A stretch of DNA of 54,458 nt from Paraburkholderia bryophila (GTDB lineage: Bacteria > Pseudomonadota > Gammaproteobacteria > Burkholderiales > Burkholderiaceae), in contig NZ_QLTK01000041.1 in the NCBI RefSeq assembly GCF_003269035.1, positions 1 to 54,458 on the forward strand, written 5' to 3'. The notes under the pieces were generated by a model. It ran no database searches and had not been told where the DNA came from. It worked only from the letters and a program-made list of their open reading frames with translations. The translations under genes and the position numbers were made by a program. Of this stretch, positions 26,439 to 34,726 are shown piece after piece. How positions within the stretch are numbered: position 1 is the stretch's first letter; every line of letters starts with the position of its first letter.

Positions 26439-27488
26439 TCAATCCGCCTGATCCGGCCGTTCGATCAACGCGCCGGGCCGCGGCTCGCTGGCCGCCGCGC
26501 CGCTCGCGCCGGTCTGCCTGTCGATCCAGTTGCGACGATCCTCGCGTGGCGTGACATTGAAGCGTTCGCGGTACGCATTCGAAAAATGCGCCGCCGACGA
26601 AAACCCGCACGCGAGGCTGATCTGCACCACCGATTTACTGGTGCGCTGCAACTGCGTGCGCGCTTTGGACAGCCGCAAGCCCAGATAGTATTTGGACGGC
26701 ATCGAACCGAGATACTGGCGAAACAGCCGCTCCAGCTGTCGGCGCGAAACGCCCACGAGATTCGCGATGTCGTCGGTGGTCAGCGGGTCTTCGATATTCG
26801 CTTCCATCAGCATCAGCGCGTCGTTCAAACGCGGATGCCGTTCGCCCGGCGCCGTCACGAACGGAATCCGCTGCCGCTCCTCGCCCGCGCGCAACACGCC
26901 GACGCCGAGCGTATCGGCGATCCGCTCCGCCAGTTCGGGACCGTGCTCGCGGCCGATCATCGCGAGCATGAAGTCGACGCTCGCCTGGCCGCCCGCACAG
27001 GTGGCGCGATCGCGGTCGATTTCGAAGATCTGCTGGGTGACGATGGAGCGCTCGAACTGCTCGGAGAACTGCTGGTAGGTTTCCCAGTTGACGCTTACGC
27101 GATAGCCGGACAACTGCCCCGCCATGGCAAGCCACCACACACCGTGATGGATGCCGGTAACGAGCGGCGTGCGTTGTCCGACGCGCGACAGACTGGCGAG
27201 AAACAGGCGGTAATCGGCGAACTGCTGAAACCGTTCGCTGACGATAATCAGCCAGTCGCACGAAATGGCGTCGCCGAACGCGGCGTCGGCGGGCCACTGC
27301 GCGCCACCCGCCAGCGGCACCGCGCGGCCGTCCCACGAACAGACCTGCACGCGGTACAGCGCGCGGCCGTCGATCTCGTTGGCGAGATTGAGCGCGTCGA
27401 CGATCGGCCCGACGCCCGACATCGACACGGGCGGCAAGGCGACGATGGCGACCTGGGTGGTGCGGGCCGGGCTGGACGTACGAGCCAT
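26439..27488 (-). CDS. argR: ArgR-type transcriptional regulator (GATase1-AraC family)
   Basis: A 349-aa regulator. Residues ~10-190 form a DJ-1/PfpI-like (class I glutamine amidotransferase fold) sensor domain (VAIVALPPVSMSGVGP, LVTGIHHGVWWLAMAG). Residues ~235-325 form an AraC-type double helix-turn-helix (LTTDDIANLVGVSRRQLERLF and VVQISLACGFSSAAHFSNAYR, in parts). In P. aeruginosa ArgR of this family responds to arginine and activates the aru (AST) and aot (transport) operons. Its place between exactly those two operons supports the same role here. It is distinct from the enterobacterial ArgR repressor of the same name. Confidence 0.92.
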   Translation of the reverse strand: MARTSSPARTTQVAIVALPPVSMSGVGPIVDALNLANEIDGRALYRVQVCSWDGRAVPLAGGAQWPADAAFGDAISCDWLIIVSERFQQFADYRLFLASLSRVGQRTPLVTGIHHGVWWLAMAGQLSGYRVSVNWETYQQFSEQFERSIVTQQIFEIDRDRATCAGGQASVDFMLAMIGREHGPELAERIADTLGVGVLRAGEERQRIPFVTAPGERHPRLNDALMLMEANIEDPLTTDDIANLVGVSRRQLERLFRQYLGSMPSKYYLGLRLSKARTQLQRTSKSVVQISLACGFSSAAHFSNAYRERFNVTPREDRRNWIDRQTGASGAAASEPRPGALIERPDQAD

Positions 27489-27513
27489 CGAATGAAGCGG
27501 CGCGAGCCGCGCG

Positions 27514-28305
27514 TTACTTCAGACTGCCGGACAGGAACTGCTTGAGCCGTTCGCTGCGCGGCGCGGTCAGCACGTCGGCGGGCAAGCCTTCTTCTTCGGT
27601 GCGGCCCTGATGCAGGAACATCACATGGTTCGACACGTTGCGCGCGAATCCCATTTCGTGCGTGACGACGATCATGGTGCGGCCTTCTTCGGCGAGCTTC
27701 TGCATGACCTTCAACACTTCGCCGACCAGTTCGGGATCGAGCGCCGAGGTGGGCTCGTCGAATAGCATCACGTCCGGATTCATGGCCAGTGCCCGGGCAA
27801 TCGCCACGCGCTGCTGCTGACCGCCCGACAGATGCGACGGATACTGTTTTTCCAGACGCGGCGCGAGACCGACTTTTTCGAGGTACTCGCGCGCGCGCTC
27901 TTCGGCTTCGCGACGCGACATGCCGAGCACGTGAATCGGCGCTTCGACGATATTCTCGATCACGTTCATGTGCGCCCACAAATTGAAGTGCTGGAACACC
28001 ATCGCGAGTTTCGTGCGAATGCGCTGCAGCTGCTTGTGATCGGCGACTTCGAGATTGCCGGCGCGATCGGCTTTGGTCTTGACCGTTTCACCATCGACGA
28101 CGATCTGCCCCGCGTTCGGCCGTTCGAGAAAGTTGATGCAGCGCAGGAAGGTGCTCTTGCCCGACCCGCTCGCGCCGATGATGCTGATCACGTCGCCCTT
28201 GTTCGCGTTCAATGAAACGCCCTTGAGCACCTCGTTGTCGCCGTAGCGCTTGTGGATGTCCTGTACGGCGAGCTTGCAAGCTTCGGTTTGAGTCGTGTGG
28301 AGCAA
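27514..28305 (-). CDS. aotP: arginine/ornithine/histidine ABC transporter ATP-binding protein (AotP/HisP)
   Basis: A 263-aa ABC ATPase on the cytoplasmic face. Walker A is GASGSGKST (about 44-52), the Q-loop is in MVFQHFNLWAHM, the signature is LSGGQQQRVAIARAL and Walker B is VMLFDEPTSALDPE, followed by VTHEMGFARNVSNHV. The insertion TKADRAGNLEVADHKQLQRIR in parts near 70-90 is typical of the HisP/AotP group. It lies downstream of the two permease genes and 25 bp upstream of argR. The probable periplasmic partner is encoded at 11126-11920. Confidence 0.92.
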   Translation of the reverse strand: MLHTTQTEACKLAVQDIHKRYGDNEVLKGVSLNANKGDVISIIGASGSGKSTFLRCINFLERPNAGQIVVDGETVKTKADRAGNLEVADHKQLQRIRTKLAMVFQHFNLWAHMNVIENIVEAPIHVLGMSRREAEERAREYLEKVGLAPRLEKQYPSHLSGGQQQRVAIARALAMNPDVMLFDEPTSALDPELVGEVLKVMQKLAEEGRTMIVVTHEMGFARNVSNHVMFLHQGRTEEEGLPADVLTAPRSERLKQFLSGSLK

Positions 28306-28352
28306 GATGCTCTCCCTTTGAAAATACGGATCAGTCTTCGACGGCGCTCAAT

Positions 28353-28382
28353 CACTGCGATGCACTGCGATGCATTGCGGTG
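28353..28382. repeat. three tandem decamers
   Basis: CACTGCGATG occurs twice exactly and once as CATTGCGGTG, head to tail, in the 127 bp between permease and ATPase genes. No other feature is seen in that gap. Confidence 0.85.
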
Positions 28383-28432
28383 CGCTGAGCGCCCGATGCC
28401 AATGTTGCACGATCAGGTCAGCCCACCGCGGC

Positions 28433-29146
28433 TCAATGCGTGCGCACCGCCAGGTAACCCAGCCAGTGACGCTCGGCGCGCCGGAACAAGGCCACCAGCG
28501 CGAACGACACCACGAGGTAAATCAGCGCCGCGAGGCCGAACGAGTCGAACGAGCGATACGTGGCCGAATTCGCGTCGCGCGCCACCTTCAGAATGTCCGG
28601 CACCGTGGCCGTGAAAGCGACCGTGGTGGCGTGCAGCATCAGGATCACCTCGTTACTGTACAACGGCAGTGCCCGGCGCAGCGCGGACGGTATCACAATG
28701 CGCCGGTACATCGTGAACCAGCTCATGCCGTAGGCGCGGGCCGCTTCCACTTCGCCGTGCGAGGTCGAACGGATCGCGCCGGCGAAAATCTCGGTGGTGT
28801 ACGCGCAGGTGTTCAACGCGAAGGCCAGAATCGCACAGTGAAAACCGCTGCGGAAAAACGCGTCCAGCAACTCATGCGAGCGCACGAATTCGAGACTGTA
28901 CATGCCGGTATAAATCAACAACAGTTGCACGTACAACGGCGTGCCGCGAAACACGTAGGTGTAAAGACGCACCGGCGTCGACAGCCAGCGCTTTTTCGAC
29001 ACGCGCGCCACCGCCAGCGGAATCGCCCCGAAAAAGCCGATCCCGACCGACGCCACCAGCAGCCACAACGTCACCGCGAGGCCGGACAGGCGCTGGCCGT
29101 CCCAGTACAGAAACGCGCGCCAGAATTGATTGAGAATGTCGATCAT
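28433..29146 (-). CDS. aotM: basic amino acid ABC transporter permease (AotM/HisM)
   Basis: Inner-membrane permease, 237 aa, with about five hydrophobic helices. The EAA loop contacting the ATPase reads HGEVEAARAYGMSWFTMYRRI. RGTPLYVQLLLIYTG is a further hallmark of the HisMQ family. It forms a heterodimeric channel with the adjacent AotQ-like protein, whose stop is 4 bp upstream of this start. About 127 bp separates it from the ATPase gene, more than usual within such an operon, and this gap holds a short tandem repeat. Confidence 0.9.
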   Translation of the reverse strand: MIDILNQFWRAFLYWDGQRLSGLAVTLWLLVASVGIGFFGAIPLAVARVSKKRWLSTPVRLYTYVFRGTPLYVQLLLIYTGMYSLEFVRSHELLDAFFRSGFHCAILAFALNTCAYTTEIFAGAIRSTSHGEVEAARAYGMSWFTMYRRIVIPSALRRALPLYSNEVILMLHATTVAFTATVPDILKVARDANSATYRSFDSFGLAALIYLVVSFALVALFRRAERHWLGYLAVRTH

Positions 29147-29150
29147 GGTC

Positions 29151-29852
29151 TTAGAGCTCCGCGTGGCGCACGCCGGTCGAATAGCGCTTTTCCAGCCAGA
29201 TCAGCACGAGGTTCGAGGCGGTGGTGATCGCCAGATAGATGGCCGCGGCGATCAGAATGAAGAAGAACATGTTGAAGGTGCTTTTGCCGGCGTCCTGCGC
29301 GGCTTTCACCACGTCGGCGAGACCGATGATCGACACCAGCGCCGTCGCCTTGACCAGTACCTGCCAGTTATTGCCGATGCCCGGCAGCGCGAAACGCATC
29401 ATTTGCGGAAACAAAATGCGGGTGAACACGCGCGCGCCGCTCATGCCGTAGGCACTGCCCGCTTCGAGCTGGCCGCGCGGCACGGCGAGAAACGCGCCGC
29501 GAAAAGTCTCGGTGAAATACGCGCCGTAGATGAAGCCGAGCGTCAGCACGCCGGCCACGAACGGATCGATATCGAACTGCGGCAGATTCAACGCGTCGGT
29601 GACGTTGTTCACCGCGATCTGGATGCTGTAGAACAGCAGCAGCATCAGCACGAGGTCGGGCACCGAGCGGATCAGCGTCGTATAACCCGTCGCGACGGCC
29701 CGCAGCGGGCGATTGAAGGAGAGTTTCGCCGCCGCGCCCGCGAGGCCGAGCAGCACGGCGGCCGCCAGCGACAGGACGGACAGCTCGATCGTCTGGATCG
29801 TGCCGGCCAGCAACACCGGACCAAAGCCGTATAGGAACACGCGTGTCTCCAT
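29151..29852 (-). CDS. aotQ: basic amino acid ABC transporter permease (AotQ/HisQ)
   Basis: A 233-aa inner-membrane permease, partner of AotM. The EAA loop is RGQLEAGSAYGMSGARVFTRI, and IRSVPDLVLMLLLFYSIQIAV is the family-typical segment. The ATG at 29852 (METRVFLYGFGPVL) is chosen because it opens the conserved first helix; a TTG 45 bases upstream would add an unlikely leader. It is first in the transport operon. No binding protein gene precedes it, in contrast to many related operons. Confidence 0.9.
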   Translation of the reverse strand: METRVFLYGFGPVLLAGTIQTIELSVLSLAAAVLLGLAGAAAKLSFNRPLRAVATGYTTLIRSVPDLVLMLLLFYSIQIAVNNVTDALNLPQFDIDPFVAGVLTLGFIYGAYFTETFRGAFLAVPRGQLEAGSAYGMSGARVFTRILFPQMMRFALPGIGNNWQVLVKATALVSIIGLADVVKAAQDAGKSTFNMFFFILIAAAIYLAITTASNLVLIWLEKRYSTGVRHAEL

Positions 29853-30147
29853 CCAGGTTGTTTGAGGATGTGCCTGCAACGCGTCGCCGGGTGTCAATCC
29901 GTTTGCCCGACGCGTTCAGCATGGCGCGGAGTCTCCCAAGCAAAAATTAATTGCTCAAATGGTGGAGGGGTGTCATGTTGCGACGCAACATTGCGCCGTT
30001 TGCCGGGCGGGAGCGCTGGCAGCGCTTGGTTTTGCAGGGGATATGTCGTTGTAAGGCGCGGCGCGGGCGGTGGGCGCCGCCGCGATTTAGCAAGTTTCGG
30101 GTCGCTTTTTCGATAGACGCGGCGCGGCCGGTGCGACTGGAATCGGG
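29853..30147. other. intergenic region between transport operon and patatin gene
   Basis: About 295 bp without a supported gene. It should hold the promoter of the aotQ-first operon. The clearest element is the 17 bp palindrome at 29975-29991. Other GC-rich inverted repeats (AGCGCT-GGC-AGCGCT near 30013) are short. Confidence 0.5.
29975..29991. promoter_or_regulatory. 17 bp perfect palindrome, operator candidate
   Basis: ATGTTGCG-A-CGCAACAT, about 125 bp upstream of the transport operon start. Its minus strand also contains CGTCGC, resembling half of an ArgR site. Regulator unknown. Confidence 0.4.
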
Positions 30148-30177
30148 GGGGCCTGTGCGCCGGAGCGCACCCAGGCC
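30148..30177 (-). terminator. hairpin after the patatin gene
   Basis: Strong stem of GGGCCT and GTGCGC segments pairing with GCGCAC and AGGCCC around a CGGA loop. It sits directly after the stop codon at 30180. No T-run follows, so it may be Rho-aided or only stabilise the mRNA end. Confidence 0.5.
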
Positions 30178-30179
30178 CT

Positions 30180-31133
30180 TCAGTCCATCCCCAGCCGCGA
30201 GCGGATCGCCGGCAGCATGTGCTCGACCGCCGCCCGCCCCTCTTCGATGGCCGGCCCCGCACGATGAAAGTCGAAAATCCCCATGCCGCCCAGCCTTGGC
30301 TGGATCAGGATATCCGCCGGTTCGCCGGCCAGCCGGCTGCGCGTAATCCGCACCTGCATGATGTCGATACTCTGCGCGATCGAACTCAGCATCGACGGCA
30401 CGCGCGCGCTCGGCGCGGGCGGCACGCGCACGTCGCGGGTGACGGGCGTATCGGCCGGGGCCAGCCAGCGCGGCCACGGCTTGCCGTTACGGCGCAGCGA
30501 GACCGGCGGCGGCGCGTCGGGATCGATGGCGGGCGTGTCGACCACCGCGCCGCCGAAGTCGCGGCCATTCAGAATGTCGTTGTTCAGATCCACCGCGATC
30601 ACGCAGTCGGCGCGCATGCCGCGCGCGACCGACACCGGCACCGGATTGCTGAGACCGCCGTCCACCAGCCACACGCCGTTGTGATAGACCGGCGTGAAAA
30701 TGCCCGGAATCGCAATCGATGCGCGCACCGCGTCGGACACGCTGCCGTCCTGCAACCAGGTCTCGCGGCCGCTGTCGAGTTCGGTCGCGACCGCCGCGAA
30801 CGGCAGGTTCAGTTGCGCGATCGAGCAGCCGTTGAATTTGTCGGCGAACAGCTGGATCACTTTGCGCCCGCCGAGCAGACCGCCCGAGAAACGCAGATCG
30901 AGCAGGCGCACCACCGTCTGCCAGGTGAGCCGCGAGACCCATTCCTCCAGCCAGTCGAGGTCGCCGTTCGCGTAGACCGCGCCGACCAGCGCGCCGATCG
31001 ACGTGCCGCACACCACGTCCGGCTTGATGCCCGCGTCGTGCAGCGCGCGAATCGCGCCGATATGCGCCCAGCCGCGCGCGGCGCCGCCCCCCAACACCAG
31101 CCCGATACGGCTGTATCGACGTCGACGTATCAT
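30180..31133 (-). CDS. patatin-like phospholipase (RssA-like)
   Basis: A 317-aa serine lipid hydrolase of the patatin family. The oxyanion loop GGGAARGWAHIG is near 15-26, the nucleophile Ser45 sits in GTSIG, and the catalytic Asp158 in VDGGLSNP completes the Ser-Asp dyad. No signal peptide or membrane segment is seen, so it should act in the cytoplasm or at the inner membrane face. GGCGGGGA precedes the ATG. The C-terminal third (about 215-317) carries a Pro-rich stretch and an IMQVRITRSRLAGEPADILIQP segment common in RssA-like proteins. It ends at a strong hairpin and follows the lipoprotein gene by 22 bp, probably one transcript. Physiological substrate unknown. Confidence 0.88.
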   Translation of the reverse strand: MIRRRRYSRIGLVLGGGAARGWAHIGAIRALHDAGIKPDVVCGTSIGALVGAVYANGDLDWLEEWVSRLTWQTVVRLLDLRFSGGLLGGRKVIQLFADKFNGCSIAQLNLPFAAVATELDSGRETWLQDGSVSDAVRASIAIPGIFTPVYHNGVWLVDGGLSNPVPVSVARGMRADCVIAVDLNNDILNGRDFGGAVVDTPAIDPDAPPPVSLRRNGKPWPRWLAPADTPVTRDVRVPPAPSARVPSMLSSIAQSIDIMQVRITRSRLAGEPADILIQPRLGGMGIFDFHRAGPAIEEGRAAVEHMLPAIRSRLGMD

Positions 31134-31155
31134 TTTTTTCCCCGCCTGTTGTCGT

Positions 31156-31707
31156 CTAGTGCCCGCGCATCACGTCCGAGCGCGATGTCGTATAAACCTT
31201 GTGAAACTCGTCGAAGTGCACGTTGAAAATACCTTCTTCGGTCACGCCGCGCTCGCGCCACTTCCAGCTCCACACCGTCTCCGGCTTGAGCGGAAAAACC
31301 GCCACCTGGCCCGGCTTGCCGAGCAGGCGGCGCACTTCGTCCTCGCTCATGCCGGTATGAATCTTCGCGAAGTTGGCGGCGGTCAGCACCTGGGTGATGG
31401 CCTGCAATTTGCCGTCACGATCGATATCGACCATATACGTGTTCAAACCTTCCGGGCCCCGCGGATATTCGAAGCGCTTCGAACCGTCGGTGAAAGTGCG
31501 CTCGGTTTCCGGCTTGCCCATCTGATCGCGGATCTGCGCCTCGGTCGTGACGCCCGGCGTCATGTCCTTCAGCAGCAGCGCGTCGGGTTTAACGGCGTTG
31601 AAGAATGCCTTGAGTTTTTGCACGGCCTGATCGCTCTGTTGTTGGTCGCAGCCGGTCAGCGCGACGCACGCGGCCAGCATGACGGCAATTAGCGGTTTGA
31701 GACTCAC
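31156..31707 (-). CDS. outer-membrane-type lipoprotein, SmpA/OmlA-like
   Basis: A 183-aa lipoprotein. The GTG at 31707 follows AGGAAAT and opens MSLKPLIAVMLAACVALTGC, with lipobox ALTGC; the residue after the Cys is Asp, which in enterobacteria would favour inner-membrane retention. The mature part contains two copies of a BamE/OmlA-like signature: LKDMTPGVTTEAQIRDQMGKPE and IHTGMSEDEVRRLLGKPG. These small domains usually hold outer-membrane assembly or envelope lipoproteins together. A longer upstream reading would place the lipobox internally and is not used. It lies 22 bp upstream of the patatin gene. Confidence 0.82.
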   Translation of the reverse strand: MSLKPLIAVMLAACVALTGCDQQQSDQAVQKLKAFFNAVKPDALLLKDMTPGVTTEAQIRDQMGKPETERTFTDGSKRFEYPRGPEGLNTYMVDIDRDGKLQAITQVLTAANFAKIHTGMSEDEVRRLLGKPGQVAVFPLKPETVWSWKWRERGVTEEGIFNVHFDEFHKVYTTSRSDVMRGH

Positions 31708-32224
31708 AGCGGATTTCCTGTATCGATGCGGCGGCGTAACGGTCCGCATCGCGGTGGATGTTGTGTAGGGTGTACTACAGGATAACCGTGTGCGGAGAAA
31801 ACCGCGAGCGAGGGTGGCGATGGGACGCCTGCGAGGAGCTTGCGCGCCACACGCCGCAGCACGCAAAAAAGGCGACGCTGTGCAAAGCGTCGCCACGGTC
31901 GATACGGTCAACCGGGAAATCAGTGTAGACGGTGAAGCAACGGTCAGCCCGGCGGCATCGAAGCACCGCCGTCGCGACACGACGAACGACGCGCGAGGGA
32001 CGACACGCAGCGGTCCGCTCCGAACGTGACGGCGAGCGACCTTGGCCTCTCGCCTTGCGCCAGCGCCGGTGTGACGGACCGCTGCTTGGTTGGCCGCCCT
32101 GGTCCCTCGATAAGCCTGCCAAGTGCAGTTAATCTAAATGGATTGGCCGCTTTAGACGAGAGCGCGTTTACACCGAATCGGCAGAGGATTCGCAAGCGGC
32201 GCGCGCATGCCCGCGCCGTGCGTT
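31708..32224. other. gene-free stretch of ~515 bp
   Basis: Apart from the minus-strand terminator at 31865-31894 I see no supported feature. The promoter of the lipoprotein gene should lie just right of 31707; the rest is GC-rich sequence with overlapping chance frames. Confidence 0.5.
31865..31894 (-). terminator. Rho-independent terminator
   Basis: On the minus strand GGCGACGCT-TTGCAC-AGCGTCGCC forms a perfect 9 bp stem followed by TTTTTT. It ends transcripts coming from the acyl-CoA dehydrogenase-like gene. Confidence 0.85.
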
Positions 32225-33415
32225 TCAAGCCGGCAAAAACGCGGCGAATCCCGCGCGCCCCACGCCCTGCAGCACCGAGTCGTTCTGCGGCGTGTGAATG
32301 CGTGCGCACAGCACGTCGCGATAGTGGCGCTCCAGCGGATTGTCGCGCGTGAGGCCCGGGTTGCCGCTCGCCTCGATCGCCAGCTGCACCGCTTCGATCG
32401 ACTGATTCGTCACCGTGTATTTGACGAGCGGCGCTTCGTCGAGCGCCACCTGCGCGGCTTGTGCGCCCGCATCGAGCAGCACGCGATTGCTGAACAGCAG
32501 CGCGTCGATCCGGCCGAGCGTCTGTTGAAACGCCGGCAAGCTTGCGAGCGGTGCGCCGAGGCTGCCGGGGCGACGCGTCGCGGCCCACTGCGCGAACCAG
32601 TCGCGCGCGGCGCGCGCCACGCCGTCGTAGACCGCCGACAACAGCACGCTCATCCACGCAAGTCCGGTCGCGTCGAGGCCGGCGCCCGGTTCGCCCGGCG
32701 GGTGCACGTCCACGGCGTAGGCGGCCGGCACGAACACGTTGTCGAACACCAGTTCGTGACTGCCGGTCGCGCGCATGCCGAGATGATTCCATGCGCTGCC
32801 CACGCGCACGCCCGGCGCGTCGCGCGGCACGAGCCACACGCCGACCCGCGGCGGGGTTTCGTCGCTGCGCGCCCAGACCGCGAGCCACGTGAGTCCGGGG
32901 CTGCCGGTCGAATAGAGTTTGCTGCCGTCGATCAGCCAGCCGTCGCCGCTACGCCTCGCCACCGTCGACGGCAAGCCGCCGCGTGCCGGCGAACCGAGTT
33001 CGGGTTCGACGCGCAGCGAGTTGATCAATGCGCCATCACGCACCGCTTCACGCGCGACGCGTTCACGCAGTTCGACCGGCCAATGCGGATTGCTCTGCAA
33101 GCGAAACTGAAACAGGTACTGCATCACCACGACCAGCGCGGTGGAGGGCTCGCCGCGCGCGACCGCGCGCACGACGTCGAGCGCTTGCGGCAAGCTCGCA
33201 CCGGCTCCGCCCAGCGATGCGGGCACCGTCAGCGAAAGCAGATCGAATTCGTGCAGGCGGGCGAGGTTCGCGTGGGGAAATTCGGCGCTGGCGTCGTACT
33301 GCGCGGCGCTCGCGGCGAACTCGCGGGTGAGATCGGCGAGCAACGCGCGGAAGGCGCCGCTATCGAGCGGAGGATGACGTCGCGTCACGGCGCTTTCGGC
33401 AATCGGGGCATTCAT
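32225..33415 (-). CDS. acyl-CoA dehydrogenase-like flavoprotein of sulfur acquisition (SfnB/DszC-like)
   Basis: A 396-aa protein with the acyl-CoA dehydrogenase fold: N-terminal helices (LADLTREFAASAAQYD), a central beta domain (VGVWLVPRDAPGVRVG, NHLGMRATGSHELVFDNVFVP) and a C-terminal helical domain. It lacks a clear catalytic Glu in the usual place. Relatives near sulfonate genes (SfnB, DszC-type monooxygenases) bind reduced flavin and oxygen and desulfurise organosulfur compounds rather than oxidising acyl-CoA. The neighbouring SsuA-like gene upstream on the same strand supports this. A strong terminator follows. Exact substrate unknown. Confidence 0.75.
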   Translation of the reverse strand: MNAPIAESAVTRRHPPLDSGAFRALLADLTREFAASAAQYDASAEFPHANLARLHEFDLLSLTVPASLGGAGASLPQALDVVRAVARGEPSTALVVVMQYLFQFRLQSNPHWPVELRERVAREAVRDGALINSLRVEPELGSPARGGLPSTVARRSGDGWLIDGSKLYSTGSPGLTWLAVWARSDETPPRVGVWLVPRDAPGVRVGSAWNHLGMRATGSHELVFDNVFVPAAYAVDVHPPGEPGAGLDATGLAWMSVLLSAVYDGVARAARDWFAQWAATRRPGSLGAPLASLPAFQQTLGRIDALLFSNRVLLDAGAQAAQVALDEAPLVKYTVTNQSIEAVQLAIEASGNPGLTRDNPLERHYRDVLCARIHTPQNDSVLQGVGRAGFAAFLPA

Positions 33416-33555
33416 GCGGGCACTCCGGGGGGCCTCATCGGGCGATCGAGGGTGGTCGAGGATTCACGACGAACGGTTGGCGCGACGCCGCGGCGAATCG
33501 TCACGCAAACCGTCGCGCAAACCGTCGAACAAGAAGTCGAACAAGCGGCCCAACC

Positions 33556-34527
33556 TCACGGCAAAGGAAAACTGCGATCGAAACTCGCGCGTACGTCGAG
33601 ATGCGCGCGGATCACGTTGGCGGCTTCATAGGTATCGGCGGTGCGCTGCTGCGCGGCGACGACGCTGTCGTCGATCGCGACCGGATGCACCTGGCCGCGT
33701 TGATAGACCGTCTTCAGCACATCGGTCGGCAAACCCGTGACGCGCGACTGCATCGCCGCGACTTCGTCCGGATGCGAAAGCGCCCAGCGCTGACCAATCG
33801 CCACCCGACGCAGGAAGTCCGCGAGTTGCACGCGCTTGTCCGTGATCGCGCGTTCCGTCGCGACCTGATAGCTGAGCCCTTCCGACAGGCCCACGCCGTT
33901 CGCGATCAGGCGGTCGTGATCGCGCGATTCGGCGAGCGCCGTGTACGGGTCCCACACCGACCAGGCATCGACGCTGCCCGACGCGAGCGCCGCTTTGGCA
34001 TCGGCGGGCGCGAGGAAAACGAAGTTGACGTCGTTCGGCGCAATGCCGGCCTTCTTCAGCGCGGCCAGCGCGAGATAGTGGCCGATCGAGCCGCGCGTCG
34101 TCGCAATGCGCTTGCCCTTCAAACTCGCCGCGTCGTTCAACGGCGAATGCTCGCCGACGACAATCGCCAGATCCCGCGGATTCGAGCGGGTCGCCGCGAC
34201 CGCTCGCACGCGCGCGCCGGCCGCGAGCGCGAACACCAGCGGCGCGTCGCCGAGACCGCCAACGTCGACGGCGCCCGCATTCAAGGCTTCACCGAGCGGT
34301 TGCGCCGCCGGAAAGTTGAACCACTCGATCTTGTACGGCAGGTCTTTCAACTGTCCGGACGCTTCGAGAATCCCGCGCGTTTGCAAGGCCTGATCGCCGA
34401 CCTTGAGCACCGGCAGATCGGCCGCGTACGAAGGCAGCGCGCACCACATGGCCGACAGCGCCAGTACGGCGACGCCGAGCGGTTTATACAACACGCGGTA
34501 TGCGGGAGAAAAACGGGAAATCGTCAT
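33556..34527 (-). CDS. sulfonate/nitrate-type ABC binding protein (SsuA-like), copy 1
   Basis: Periplasmic solute-binding protein of the SsuA/TauA family, 323 aa. The signal region is long (MTISRFSPAYRVLYKPLGVAVLALSAMW in parts) with cleavage near SYAADLP. The core contains LKVGDQALQTRGILEASGQL, IEWFNFPAAQPLGEALNAGAVDVGGLGDAP, and LKGKRIATTRGSIGHYLALAALKKAG. These are typical of aliphatic sulfonate binding proteins. No ssuB or ssuC lies nearby, so it must use a transporter encoded elsewhere. It is divergent from the LysR gene, with a LysR-type box in between. Confidence 0.86.
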   Translation of the reverse strand: MTISRFSPAYRVLYKPLGVAVLALSAMWCALPSYAADLPVLKVGDQALQTRGILEASGQLKDLPYKIEWFNFPAAQPLGEALNAGAVDVGGLGDAPLVFALAAGARVRAVAATRSNPRDLAIVVGEHSPLNDAASLKGKRIATTRGSIGHYLALAALKKAGIAPNDVNFVFLAPADAKAALASGSVDAWSVWDPYTALAESRDHDRLIANGVGLSEGLSYQVATERAITDKRVQLADFLRRVAIGQRWALSHPDEVAAMQSRVTGLPTDVLKTVYQRGQVHPVAIDDSVVAAQQRTADTYEAANVIRAHLDVRASFDRSFPLP

Positions 34528-34603
34528 GGATGCCTATCCGTCGAGGTTTGAAGCGCGATTGCCGTTGACGATAAGGCCCCTCTCCGTATAAGACAAACGC
34601 ATT

Positions 34604-34620
34604 ATTCTGCTAAGCAAATA
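34604..34620. promoter_or_regulatory. candidate LysR-type box
   Basis: ATTC-TGCT-A-AGCA-AATA in the ~200 bp between the divergent SsuA-like and LysR genes: an interrupted AT-rich palindrome with a TGCT/AGCA core and T-N11-A geometry. Autoregulation and control of the sulfonate genes are plausible. Confidence 0.4.
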
Positions 34621-34726
34621 TGCGAATTTTCTTCGGCATCGTCGCGTGAATGCGAGACGCTGCGGGTATCATCGACGCCACCGATCAGGCGCATTTTCAA
34701 GCGCTATCTCTCTCGCTCAGCTCAAC

